The notes beneath the pieces are model-generated. The model had not been told where the DNA came from. It saw only the letters and a program-made list of their open reading frames with translations, and ran no database searches. A DNA stretch of 64,000 nt from Sphingosinicella microcystinivorans. GTDB lineage: Bacteria; Pseudomonadota; Alphaproteobacteria; Sphingomonadales; Sphingomonadaceae. Positions 25,966 through 37,320 of the stretch are shown here, one piece after another; within the stretch, counting starts at the first letter, position 1; each line of letters begins with the position of its first letter. The position numbers and the translations under genes are program-made. The stretch is from assembly GCF_003634215.1 (NCBI RefSeq), contig NZ_RBWX01000007.1, forward strand, positions 1,288,945-1,352,944, given 5' to 3'.

Positions 25966-27143
25966 TGTCCTCTCCAGATGCGCGCATGGAGCGGATTGAA
26001 GCCCATGCGGTAAACGAGTTCGGCGGGCTCGCCGATGTCCCAGATCGCCAGGTCGCAGGTCTTGCCTGGCACGAGCGTGCCGATGTCGCCGCGCCCGAGC
26101 GCGCGGGCGGCTTCGCGCGTGAAACCGGCGATGCATTCGTCCACCGTCAGGCGGAACAGTGTCGCGGCCATGTTCATCGCGAGCAGCGGCGAGGTGAGGG
26201 GCGAGGTGCCGGGGTTGCAATCGGTAGCGAGCGCCATGGGAACGCCGTGCGCGCGGAGCGCGGCGACGGGCGGGCGCTTCTCCTCACGCGTGAAATAGAA
26301 GGCGCCGGGGAGCAGCACGGCGACGGTGCCGGAGGCGGCCATCGCCGCGATGCCGATCTCACTCAAATGTTCAAGGTGATCGGCCGAAAGCGCACTGTAG
26401 CGTGCGGCGAGCGATGCGCCGCCGAGGTCGGAAAGCTGCTCGGCGTGGAGCTTGACGGGGAGGCCGAGCGTACGTGCGGCTTCGAACACGCGCGCGACCT
26501 GATCGGGTGAAAAGCCGATGCCCTCGCAGAAGGCATCGACGGCATCGACGAGACCTTCCGCGGCGAGCGTGGGCAGCATCACGTCGCAGATGTGCGCCAC
26601 ATAGGCGTCGCGGTCGGAAAATTCGGGCGGCAGAGCGTGCGCGCCGAGGAAGGTGGTGGTGACGGCGACGTTGCGTTCTTCGCCCAGGCGGCGGGCGGCG
26701 CGGAGTTGCCTGCGTTCAGCTTCCAGTGAGAGGCCATAGCCGGACTTGATTTCGACTGTGGTGACACCCTCGGCGATGAGTGCGTCGAGGCGAGACAACG
26801 ATGCGGCGACGAGATCGTCTTCGCTCGCCGCGCGCGTCGCCTTCATCGTCGAAACAATGCCGCCGCCGGCGCGGGCGATCTCCTCATAGGACGCGCCTTC
26901 GAGGCGCAGTTCGAACTCGCGCGCACGATTTCCGGCGTAAACGAGATGCGTGTGGCAATCGATGAGGCCGGGGGAGACCCAGCGACCTTCGCAATCGATG
27001 GTTTCGGCAGCGTTCGGCGCCCCGGCGCGGGGGCCGACATAGGTGACGATGCCGCCTTCGCACGCCACGGCGCCGTCCTCGACGATGCCGAGGTCGCGCC
27101 CTTCGAGCGTCATCAGTCTTGCGTTGTGCCAGAGGCGATTCAT
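25962..27143 (-). CDS. hutI: Imidazolonepropionase
   Basis: HutI opens the imidazolone ring to form N-formimino-glutamate. The 393-residue amidohydrolase has the metal motif [19 protein letters not shown] (His64 and His66), [24 protein letters not shown] with a metal His, and the Asp in [10 protein letters not shown]. It is the first gene of the minus arm of the hut locus, with the ATG at 27143 lying 25 bases from the 20-bp operator. The downstream genes are joined by GTGA and ATGA overlaps, so hutIHGU should be one transcript. Confidence 0.95.
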   Translation of the reverse strand: MNRLWHNARLMTLEGRDLGIVEDGAVACEGGIVTYVGPRAGAPNAAETIDCEGRWVSPGLIDCHTHLVYAGNRAREFELRLEGASYEEIARAGGGIVSTMKATRAASEDDLVAASLSRLDALIAEGVTTVEIKSGYGLSLEAERRQLRAARRLGEERNVAVTTTFLGAHALPPEFSDRDAYVAHICDVMLPTLAAEGLVDAVDAFCEGIGFSPDQVARVFEAARTLGLPVKLHAEQLSDLGGASLAARYSALSADHLEHLSEIGIAAMAASGTVAVLLPGAFYFTREEKRPPVAALRAHGVPMALATDCNPGTSPLTSPLLAMNMAATLFRLTVDECIAGFTREAARALGRGDIGTLVPGKTCDLAIWDIGEPAELVYRMGFNPLHARIWRGQ

Positions 27144-27168
27144 GCGTGCCGTTTTCAGCGCAATCGGT

Positions 27169-27188
27169 TATTATGTCTAGACATAATA
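27169..27188. promoter_or_regulatory. HutC operator, perfect 20-bp palindrome
   Basis: TATTATGTCT is followed immediately by its exact inverse AGACATAATA in the 56-base gap between hutI (ATG 27143) and hutF (ATG 27200). GntR/HutC-family regulators bind such AT-flanked palindromes, and hutC is the second gene of the plus arm. The site sits 25 bases from one start and 11 from the other, so occupancy should silence both arms until urocanate, the usual effector, is present. Confidence 0.8.
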
Positions 27189-27199
27189 TCGAGGTGGCG

Positions 27200-28549
27200 A
27201 TGCAAAGGCTTTGGTTCTCGCAGGCAAGACTGAACGGCGGCTGGGCGAAGGACGTGCGCCTGACGCTGTCCGGAGGGCTTATCGAAAGCGTCGAAACGGG
27301 CGTTGCGCTGGGTGCGGGCGACGAACGCCACGGCATCGCGATTCCGGGGCTCTGCAATGTCCACAGCCATGGTTTCCAACGCGGCATGGCCGGACTTTCC
27401 GAGCGGCGCGGGCGACCGGACGACGATTTCTGGTCGTGGCGCGAGGTGATGTACCGCTTCCTCGGCCGCATGACGCCGGACGACATCGCCGCGATCACGG
27501 CGCTTGCCTATGCCGAGATGCTTGAGAGCGGCTACACCCGCGTCGGCGAGTTTCACTACCTCCACAACGACATCGGCGGCGGCAGCTACGCCGACCCGGC
27601 GGAAACGGCGGGAAGCATCGTTGCCGCATCAGAGGAAACCGGGATCGGGCTCACGCTGCTGCCGGTGTTCTACGCGCACGCCGATTTCGGGGGCGCACCG
27701 CCCGCGCCGGGACAACGCCGGTTCATCAGCGACATCGATGGCTTCGCACGGCTGATGGAGGCAAGCCGCGCCAAGCTGCGCAGGGGTGACGTGATCGGGA
27801 TTGCACCGCATTCGCTGCGCGCGGTGACGGCGGAAGAGCTTGCCGCGATCCTGCCGCTCGCGGAAGGCGGGCCTGTCCATATCCATGCCGCCGAGCAGAC
27901 GAAGGAGGTGGACGCCTGCCTCGCATGGTCCGGTGCGCGGCCGGTCGAATGGCTGCTCGAAAACGCGCCTGTCGACGAGCGCTGGTGCCTGATCCACGCC
28001 ACACATATCGACGACGTGGAAGTCATGGGGCTCGCCGCCTCGGGCGCGGTCGCGGGGCTTTGCCCGGTGACGGAAGCGAACTTGGGCGACGGCGTGTTCC
28101 CGGCGGAAGCCTATCTGCACCTCGATGGCCGCATCGGCACGGGCACCGATTCGAACATCCTCGTCGATGCGGCGAGCGAACTGCGCATGATCGAATACAG
28201 CCAGCGGCTTCACCATCGTCGCCGCAACATTCTCGGCTGCGAAGAAACGGCGTCGGTTGGGGAGCGGCTGTTCGGCGGCGCGCTCTCTGGCGGCGCGCAG
28301 GCGCTGGGCGTGAAAAGCGGGCTCGCGGCCGGGATGCCCGCCGATATCGTTGCGCTCGACGCTTGCCATCCGGCGCTCGCCGCAAGAAAAAGCGACATGA
28401 TTGTGGATAGCTGGATATTCGCGGGTGGGCCGGGCTGTTTGGACAGCGTCTGGGCCTGCGGCGTGCGGCAGGTGGAAGGTGGCCGCCATGTCGCGAGGGG
28501 CGCGATCACGGCGCGTTATGCCGCCGCGCTGGAGCGCCTTACCGCGTGA
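27200..28549 (+). CDS. hutF: Formimidoylglutamate deiminase
   Basis: HutF deaminates N-formimidoylglutamate to N-formylglutamate, feeding HutG. The 449-residue amidohydrolase has the metal motif NVHSHGFQRGMAG (His55, His57), REVMYRFLGRMTPDDIAAI, the His in HIHAAEQTKEVD, and the Asp in GTDSNILVDAASELR. The ATG at 27200 follows GAGGTGG; the frame is open from 27119 but that part lies upstream of the operator. It starts the plus arm and its stop overlaps hutC by GTGA. Confidence 0.94.
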   Translation: MQRLWFSQARLNGGWAKDVRLTLSGGLIESVETGVALGAGDERHGIAIPGLCNVHSHGFQRGMAGLSERRGRPDDDFWSWREVMYRFLGRMTPDDIAAITALAYAEMLESGYTRVGEFHYLHNDIGGGSYADPAETAGSIVAASEETGIGLTLLPVFYAHADFGGAPPAPGQRRFISDIDGFARLMEASRAKLRRGDVIGIAPHSLRAVTAEELAAILPLAEGGPVHIHAAEQTKEVDACLAWSGARPVEWLLENAPVDERWCLIHATHIDDVEVMGLAASGAVAGLCPVTEANLGDGVFPAEAYLHLDGRIGTGTDSNILVDAASELRMIEYSQRLHHRRRNILGCEETASVGERLFGGALSGGAQALGVKSGLAAGMPADIVALDACHPALAARKSDMIVDSWIFAGGPGCLDSVWACGVRQVEGGRHVARGAITARYAAALERLTA

Positions 28550-29199
28550 AGCCCGGCGAGCGCATCCGCGCCGATATCGAGGGACGAATCCGCTCGGGCG
28601 ACTGGAAGCCAGGGGACCGCATCCCTTTCGAACATGAACTCGTCCGCAGCTATGGCTGCTCGCGCGCCACGGTGAGCAAGGCGCTGGAGATGCTGGCGCG
28701 GGCCGGGCTCATTGAACGGCGGCGCAAGGCCGGATCGTTCGTCGCGCACCCGCGCGTCCATTCGGCGGTGCTGGAAGTGCCGGATCTCGCGAAGGTCGTT
28801 GCCGAGCGCGGCCTTGCCTATCGCTGGCAGCGGCTGAAGCGCGAGGTTGAGGACGGCAATGTCGTCGTCACCGGCCTCCACCACGCGGGAGACGAGCCCT
28901 ACTGCATCGAACAGCGCGAAATCTCGCTTGCCGCCGTGCCCGAGGCCGAAGCCGCGACGTTCGCGGAGGAAGCGCCCGGCACATGGCTGTTGAAGCGCGT
29001 GCCGTGGAGCGAAGCGCGGCACAGGATCAGCGCCGTGATGCCAACCGCGGCCGAAGCGCGTTTGCTCGGCATCCCGCGCACCGCGTGCCTGCGCATCGAG
29101 CGCTGGACATGGCGCGGCGGCGATCCCGTGACGAGCGTTTCGCAGCTTTTCCCCGGCGATCGCCACGATCTCGTCGCGGACTTCGCGCCCGGCGCCTGA
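28546..29199 (+). CDS. hutC: Histidine-utilisation repressor HutC (GntR family)
   Basis: A winged helix-turn-helix (residues 1-67, PGERIRADIEGRIRSGDWKPGDRIPFEHELVRSYGCSRATVSKALEML) is followed by a UTRA ligand-binding domain (about 78-210) typical of HutC, which senses urocanate. The 217-residue length is slightly short of the usual about 235-250. The start is a GTG at 28546 sharing its bases with the hutF stop. Its target is presumably the palindrome at 27169-27188. No histidine transporter (hutT) or hutD is present in the locus. Confidence 0.92.
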   Translation: MKPGERIRADIEGRIRSGDWKPGDRIPFEHELVRSYGCSRATVSKALEMLARAGLIERRRKAGSFVAHPRVHSAVLEVPDLAKVVAERGLAYRWQRLKREVEDGNVVVTGLHHAGDEPYCIEQREISLAAVPEAEAATFAEEAPGTWLLKRVPWSEARHRISAVMPTAAEARLLGIPRTACLRIERWTWRGGDPVTSVSQLFPGDRHDLVADFAPGA

Positions 29200-29234
29200 A
29201 CCGGCGGCCTGGATTCAGACTTTGAAGAGGGAAG

Positions 29235-29310
<76 letters not shown>

Positions 29311-29415
29311 ACACCGGGCATGAAATGGTGCGCCTAGGCGCCGCTTTCAACCGCGAGGCGGGCGCTATAGCGCGGGGTATCCGGGGTTGCAAGGCCGGAA
29401 ATGGTCTCGGCCCAT

Positions 29416-30540
29416 TTAGAATGCCGATGGGCCTTCGCCGATCATGCGTTCCTCGCGCTGGCGATCGATCGAAAGCATGATGCCGATCAGGATCATCGCG
29501 GTCATCATCGCCGATCCGCCGTAGGACATCAGCGGCAGCGGAATGCCGACGACAGGGGCGAAGCCCATCACCATCGCGAGATTGACGAACACATAGAAAA
29601 ACAAGGTGCAGGTGAGCCCCGCCGCGGTCAGCCGGGCGAACTGGTTGCGCGCCCGGAGCGCGACCGAGAAGCCCCAGCCGAGAATGATCGCGTAACAGGC
29701 GAGCACAAAGAACATTCCGAAGAGGCCCCATTCCTCCGCCATCGTCGCAAAGATGAAGTCGGTGTGCAGCTCCGGAAGATACTGGAGATGGCTTTGCGTG
29801 CCAGAAAGGAAACCCTTGCCGGAAAGCCCGCCCGACCCGATCGCGATCTTCGATTGCGTGATGTGGTAGCCCGCGCCGAGTGGATCAGCATCCGGATCGA
29901 GGAAGATGAGGATGCGCCGCCGCTGATAATCGTGCAGCATACTGACGGCGATGGGAATCGCAGCGACCAGCGCCGCGCCGCCACCCACGAACAGCGACAT
30001 GCGCGCGCCCGCCAGAAACACGATCACGACCCCGCCAAACGCGATCGAGAGCGCCGTGCCAAGATCGGGCTGCAACATGACGAGGGCCACGGGCAGGCCG
30101 ACGAGCACGGCCGGCGCGACGAGGCTCCCCCAGCGCTGGGTTTCGACGCGCGGCAGGTAGTGGAAGAATCGCGCCAGCGCGAGCACGATGGCGATCTTCA
30201 TGAGTTCCGAAGGCTGCAGGCGAATGATGCCGAGCTCAAGCCAGCGTTGGCTGCCGCCGCCGACCTTTCCGAGAATCTCGACCCCGAGCAGCATTACGAC
30301 AACGATGCCGTAAGCCGGATAAGCCGCACGCAGCCACCACGACAACGGCACCTGGCTCATGGCGAGCGCCATCACGAAGAACAGCGTGAAACGGATACCC
30401 TGATTGAACGCCCACGGGCGGACGTGCCCGCCCGCCGCCGAGTAGAGCACGGCGAGCCCGAAGCAGCCGAGCGCGAGCAGCGTCAGCAGCATCCGCCAGG
30501 GCAGCGCCTGCAGCCGATCGGGAAGCGCACTGTTAAGCAT
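29416..30540 (-). CDS. rodA: Rod-shape glycosyltransferase RodA (SEDS family)
   Basis: RodA polymerises lipid II during side-wall elongation with the transpeptidase PBP2. The 374-residue protein has about ten transmembrane segments. It shows the SEDS segments LQPSELMKIAIVLALARFFHY, VMLQPDLGTALSIAFGGVVIVFLAG with the conserved Asp, KGFLSGTQSHLQYLPELHTDFIFA, and the terminal GIPLPLMSYGGSAMM. The ATG at 30540 lies within the last codons of mrdA (8-base overlap). A 7-bp inverted repeat (GGCCCAT at 29409-29415 and ATGGGCC at 29427-29433) brackets its stop codon but has no T-run. Confidence 0.95.
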   Translation of the reverse strand: MLNSALPDRLQALPWRMLLTLLALGCFGLAVLYSAAGGHVRPWAFNQGIRFTLFFVMALAMSQVPLSWWLRAAYPAYGIVVVMLLGVEILGKVGGGSQRWLELGIIRLQPSELMKIAIVLALARFFHYLPRVETQRWGSLVAPAVLVGLPVALVMLQPDLGTALSIAFGGVVIVFLAGARMSLFVGGGAALVAAIPIAVSMLHDYQRRRILIFLDPDADPLGAGYHITQSKIAIGSGGLSGKGFLSGTQSHLQYLPELHTDFIFATMAEEWGLFGMFFVLACYAIILGWGFSVALRARNQFARLTAAGLTCTLFFYVFVNLAMVMGFAPVVGIPLPLMSYGGSAMMTAMILIGIMLSIDRQREERMIGEGPSAF

Positions 30541-32452
30541 CGGGGATAGGCTCAGTGGGCGAGGGCGGGCTGGCCGCCTGTGCCGCGGCTGCAGCCACGG
30601 CGGCGCGCTGCGCTGCCTCTCGGCCCCAGCCTTCTTCCAGCCGTTCGAGCGCGGCCATGGCGATCTCGGGCGCGAACAGGAAAGTCATAACATCCTTGGC
30701 GATCGGCGCAGCTGCGATGCTGCCGCCGCCGCCGTGCTCCACGACGACGCTCACGGCATAGCGTGGCTCTTCGACCGGCGCGAAGGCAATGAAATGGCCG
30801 TGATCGCGATATTTCCAAGGGATCGATTTGTAGTTCGCGCCGCGCGTCGCGCTTGTCAGCGCGCGCACCTGCGCTGTGCCCGTTTTCCCCGCCATCTGGA
30901 TGGGGATGGGAAGGCGCGAACGCCCGGCGGTGCCCTGCGGGCCGTTCACCGTGAGGCCCATCGCGTAGCGGACGCGCGCCAGATGTTCGGGGTCCACATC
31001 GATCGTGCCGGGTGTGGTGCCGCCTGAAACCAGCCTGGGTTCAACGCTGCGACCGGACGCGATACGCGCGGTCATCACCGCAAGCTGCAGCGGCGAGGTC
31101 AGCATGTACCCTTGACCGATGGCGGTGTTCAGCGTTTCGCCCGTCAGCCATTCCTTGTCGAACCGGCGGCGCTTCCATTCGGGCGTGGGGACGAGGCCTT
31201 CGCGCTGTGTCGGCAGCGACAGGCCTTCATATTCGTGCCCGAGACCGAGGCGTTTCGCCATGGCAGCGATGCGTTCGATACCGATTTCGCGCCCGCGCGT
31301 GTAGTAATAGACGTTGCAGCTCTGGAAGATGCTCTTGTCGAGGTTCACTGTGCCGTGACCGCCGCGCCGCCAGCAGCCGAAGCGGTGGCTGCCGAGGAAA
31401 TAGGCGCCGGGGCAATGCACGGTCGCTTCCGGGTCGATCCCGTATTCGAGCGCAGCGAGTGCCGTGACCGGCTTGAACGTCGATCCGGGCGGATAAAGCC
31501 CCTGCACGGTCTTGTTGATGAGCGGATTGTGATCATCCGACATCAACGCGTTCCATTCCTTGTGGCTGATGCCATCGGAAAACGTATTGGGATCGAATGC
31601 GGGCATCGAGACGAGCGTCAGCACGTCACCCGTCCAAACGTCGATCACGACGACGCTGCCGGATTCCGGCCCCAGCCGCCGCGCTGCGAAGGATTGGAGA
31701 TCACGATCGATGGTGAGCTTCACCGTCTCGCCGGGCGTGTCGTTCACCGTGGAAAGCTCGCGGATCACGCGGCCGCGGGCGTTCACCTCCACGCGGCGTG
31801 CGCCCGCCTTGCCGCGCAGGGGGACGTCGAGCACCTTCTCGATCCCGTCCTTGCCGAGCTTGAAGGCCGGGTGCAGGTAAAGCGGGTCCCGGTCTGCCGC
31901 GAGGTACTGCTCACGCGTGGGCGCGCCGACATAGCCGAGCAGATGGCCGACGGCTTCGCCATCGGGATAGTAGCGTGTGAAGCCGCGCACGGGCTGCACG
32001 CCGTCGTAATCGGGCAGACGCACGTTGATCGCGGCGAAATCGTTCCAGCTGATGCCCGCCGCGACCTGAATGGGAAGGTATTTCGGCTGCGTCGCCGCAG
32101 CCTCGCGGATCCGCGCGACCTCCGCGGGCGGCAGCCGCAACAGGCGGGTGAGATCGGCGAGCGTCTGTTCAAGATCGGTGATCTGCTCGGGGATCATCTC
32201 CAGCCGGTAATCGGGCTGGTTCACGGCAAGCGGCTTGCCGTTCCGGTCGACGATCCATCCGCGCCGTGGCGGGATCAGCCGCACGGAAACGCGGTTATCC
32301 TCGGCAAGGAGCTTGTATTTCTCCTGCTCGAAGATCGAAAGATACGCCATGCGCCCGCCAAGCAGCAGGCCGAGGCCGCCGGTCGCCGCGCCCACGAAAA
32401 GCGTGCGGCGCGTGAACATCTGTTCGCGAGCGGCTTCGGAGGTGAGCTTCAT
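30533..32452 (-). CDS. mrdA: Penicillin-binding protein 2, elongation transpeptidase
   Basis: PBP2 cross-links new side-wall peptidoglycan in the elongasome. The 639-residue protein has one N-terminal transmembrane anchor (LFVGAATGGLGLLLGGRMAYL), a dimerisation/pedestal domain, and the transpeptidase domain with the nucleophile motif PGSTFKPV, SCNVYYY (SxN), and KTGTAQ. The ATG at 32452 was chosen since it overlaps the mreD stop as ATGA; a GTG at 32461 would add three residues. The C-terminal tail is rich in Ala and Pro. Confidence 0.95.
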   Translation of the reverse strand: MKLTSEAAREQMFTRRTLFVGAATGGLGLLLGGRMAYLSIFEQEKYKLLAEDNRVSVRLIPPRRGWIVDRNGKPLAVNQPDYRLEMIPEQITDLEQTLADLTRLLRLPPAEVARIREAAATQPKYLPIQVAAGISWNDFAAINVRLPDYDGVQPVRGFTRYYPDGEAVGHLLGYVGAPTREQYLAADRDPLYLHPAFKLGKDGIEKVLDVPLRGKAGARRVEVNARGRVIRELSTVNDTPGETVKLTIDRDLQSFAARRLGPESGSVVVIDVWTGDVLTLVSMPAFDPNTFSDGISHKEWNALMSDDHNPLINKTVQGLYPPGSTFKPVTALAALEYGIDPEATVHCPGAYFLGSHRFGCWRRGGHGTVNLDKSIFQSCNVYYYTRGREIGIERIAAMAKRLGLGHEYEGLSLPTQREGLVPTPEWKRRRFDKEWLTGETLNTAIGQGYMLTSPLQLAVMTARIASGRSVEPRLVSGGTTPGTIDVDPEHLARVRYAMGLTVNGPQGTAGRSRLPIPIQMAGKTGTAQVRALTSATRGANYKSIPWKYRDHGHFIAFAPVEEPRYAVSVVVEHGGGGSIAAAPIAKDVMTFLFAPEIAMAALERLEEGWGREAAQRAAVAAAAAQAASPPSPTEPIPDA

Positions 32453-32976
32453 GGTGCCCACCTACGCTGAATCCGTGCAAAAAAGTGCGCGGCGAACGGG
32501 TACACGGCGATTGTCGCCGCGGTCTGTGTCGCGAGCGGCAGGAAGGGGAACGGGTCCGCGACGAGGGCGCAAAGTCTCCACAGCGCCAGATGGTACACGA
32601 ACAGCATGGGGATGCTGAACAGCCAGTCGCCGATCCAGCTCGCGCGGCGCACATGCGTGTCGGCGTAGCGCACGAGCATCATGAACAGCGGCAGTAGCAG
32701 CCCGTTCGCGCCGACCGGCGTTCCGAGCAGGATATCGCCTGCAAGCCCCATCGGCAGCCCGGTCCATTCGGGCATCTGCTGCGGGCGATAAAGTGTCCAG
32801 AGCAGCACGAGCAGCAGCGCCAGATTTGGCATCACCGGCAGCGGCGCGAACATCGGCAGCGTCATCATCATATAAGCGATGACAACGACGATCAGCGGGA
32901 TCGCCAGCTTCCAGTGGTCGAAGATCCAGCGCGCACGTTCGCGCGCGGTCATCTGGTGCCACGGCGTCGTGATCAT
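32449..32976 (-). CDS. mreD: Rod-shape protein MreD
   Basis: MreD is a small integral membrane protein of the elongasome. The 175 residues form about five transmembrane segments (for example PLIVVVIAYMMMTLPMFAPL), and the PNLALLLVLLWTLYRP and GLAGDILLGTPVGANGL segments are family hallmarks. It overlaps mreC by ATGA at its start and mrdA by ATGA at its stop, so the whole unit is tightly coupled. Low overall conservation makes the position in the operon an important part of the evidence. Confidence 0.92.
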   Translation of the reverse strand: MITTPWHQMTARERARWIFDHWKLAIPLIVVVIAYMMMTLPMFAPLPVMPNLALLLVLLWTLYRPQQMPEWTGLPMGLAGDILLGTPVGANGLLLPLFMMLVRYADTHVRRASWIGDWLFSIPMLFVYHLALWRLCALVADPFPFLPLATQTAATIAVYPFAAHFFARIQRRWAP

Positions 32977-33896
32977 TCCGCGGCCTGTTCCTGGATCACG
33001 GCCTCGGGATGCGCCTCGCGTCCCTGCGGCGTGTCTTCCGGCGGCGCCATGGGCGGCATGTAGGGGCGCTCAACGATCACATAATCAAGCCCGTCGGGTG
33101 TCGCCGCGGGGCGGGCTTCGGGCATGTCGCCAGAGATGCGCACGACCGTGGCGACGGGAAGTCCGGGCGGGAACAGGCCGCCGTCACCCGACGTGACAAG
33201 CCGATCGCCGACGCGAACTTCGGAATTGGACGGGCCGGAGAGGTCGACATCGAGCAGCGGCAGGTTTTTGCCGATCAGCAGCGCTGGAAGGCCGGTGCGA
33301 ACCACACGCACGGGAACGCGGCTCGATACGTCGGTGATCAGCATGACGCGCGTCGCGTACTTGCCGACATCGACCGTGCGCCCGATAAGCCCCGCCGCCG
33401 CGAGCACCGGCTGGCCGGGTTCGACGGCGTGGCGCCCGCCGCCGCTGATCAGCGCGTAACGGACATAGGCGCCCGTGCTGGAGCCGGAGATGGCGAACAC
33501 GCCGACGCGGTCGCGCGAGGGCTCGACGACGTTGAGGAGCTTCTTCAGTTCGCCGTTCTCGTGGATCGCCTGCGCGTGGCGCTCACGTTCGATCTGGTAC
33601 ATGCGCTCGCGGCCTTCGAGCAGGCGGACCTTCTCGACCGCCTTGAAATAGTCCGCGATCGAACCTGCCGCGGCCTGCACCTCCCCAAGGGGTATCAGGA
33701 TGGCTGTCCAGAGGGGCGCGACCAAATCCGCCGCGCCGCTGCGCAGCGCGGAATAGCGGTCAGGGCTGGCACGGCTCAGCACCAGCAACATGGCGGCTAT
33801 GACGACAGCGGCGATCGTCGCCGCGCGTCCCAGAAGCGCGATATTGCGTTGCCGGCGCGAACTCCGCCCGCTCGATCTGCGGGGTGGCCACGCCAT
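32973..33896 (-). CDS. mreC: Rod-shape protein MreC
   Basis: MreC is a bitopic periplasmic scaffold linking MreB/MreD to PBP2. The 307 residues have a basic cytoplasmic start, one transmembrane segment (about 25-43, ATIAAVVIAAMLLVLS), a coiled-coil stretch (about 85-115, KAVEKVRLLEGRERMYQIERERHAQAI) and the two beta-barrel domains (VFAISGSSTGAYVRYALISGG; GDRLVTSGDGGLFPPGLPVATV). A Pro-rich acidic tail follows. The mreB stop is 13 bases upstream. Confidence 0.95.
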   Translation of the reverse strand: MAWPPRRSSGRSSRRQRNIALLGRAATIAAVVIAAMLLVLSRASPDRYSALRSGAADLVAPLWTAILIPLGEVQAAAGSIADYFKAVEKVRLLEGRERMYQIERERHAQAIHENGELKKLLNVVEPSRDRVGVFAISGSSTGAYVRYALISGGGRHAVEPGQPVLAAAGLIGRTVDVGKYATRVMLITDVSSRVPVRVVRTGLPALLIGKNLPLLDVDLSGPSNSEVRVGDRLVTSGDGGLFPPGLPVATVVRISGDMPEARPAATPDGLDYVIVERPYMPPMAPPEDTPQGREAHPEAVIQEQAAE

Positions 33897-33909
33897 CCGC
33901 AGCGACTCC

Positions 33910-36896
<2,987 letters not shown>

Positions 36897-36898
36897 CC

Positions 36899-37306
36899 AT
36901 GATGCGATCGGTTCTGGTGTCGATGATGCTGCTCGCGGCGCCGGCCGCAGCCCAAAATGCGACGCTTTCGGAGCGGACCTATGGCACTTGGCAGAATCCG
37001 AAGAACAGCGTTCACGTGGAGGCGCGGGAATGCGACGGCAAGATGTGCGGTGTCGTTGTGTGGGCCAGCGACAAGGCGAAGGCTGATGCGCGGCGCGGCG
37101 GTACTGACCAGCTGATCGGACGCCAGCTCTTTCAGGATTTCGAGGAGCAGCAGGAAGGCCGATGGAAAGGCAAGGTCTTCGTGCCCGACATCAACCGCAC
37201 CTTCCACGGCACCGTCACGATCATTGATGCCGATACGCTGGAAGGTAAGGGCTGTCTCCTTGGCGGCATCGGCTGCAAATCGCAGGTGTGGACGCGGGTG
37301 AAGTAG
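36899..37306 (+). CDS. Secreted DUF2147 protein
   Basis: The 135-residue product has a signal peptide (MRSVLVSMMLLAAPAAAQ, probable cleavage after AAA) and a DUF2147 domain: GTWQNPKNSVHVEARECDGKMCGVVVWAS, a central acidic/basic strand set, and the closing LEGKGCLLGGIGCKSQVWTRVK. Four conserved cysteines could form disulfides in the periplasm. The family's role is unknown; members are lipocalin-like in shape. The start is ATG 36899 or the adjacent ATG 36902 behind GGGAGG, two bases after the mutL stop. Confidence 0.88.
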   Translation: MMRSVLVSMMLLAAPAAAQNATLSERTYGTWQNPKNSVHVEARECDGKMCGVVVWASDKAKADARRGGTDQLIGRQLFQDFEEQQEGRWKGKVFVPDINRTFHGTVTIIDADTLEGKGCLLGGIGCKSQVWTRVK

Positions 37307-37320
37307 CGCCGTCGCGCTAC
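37303..37320. terminator. Hairpin containing both stops of convergent DUF2147 and permease genes
   Basis: GTAGCGC (37303-37309) and GCGCTAC (37314-37320) pair perfectly over a CGTC loop. The stem holds the TAG of the DUF2147 gene (37304-37306) and the TAG of the opposing permease gene (37317-37319). No T-run follows on either strand. It may act as a bidirectional transcript end or just reflect overlapping codon palindromes. Confidence 0.4.

Noticed and set aside
25966-26220. N-terminal extension of hutH
   Set aside because: It lies within hutI, lacks similarity to HutH, and the GTG at 25965 has a strong ribosome site.
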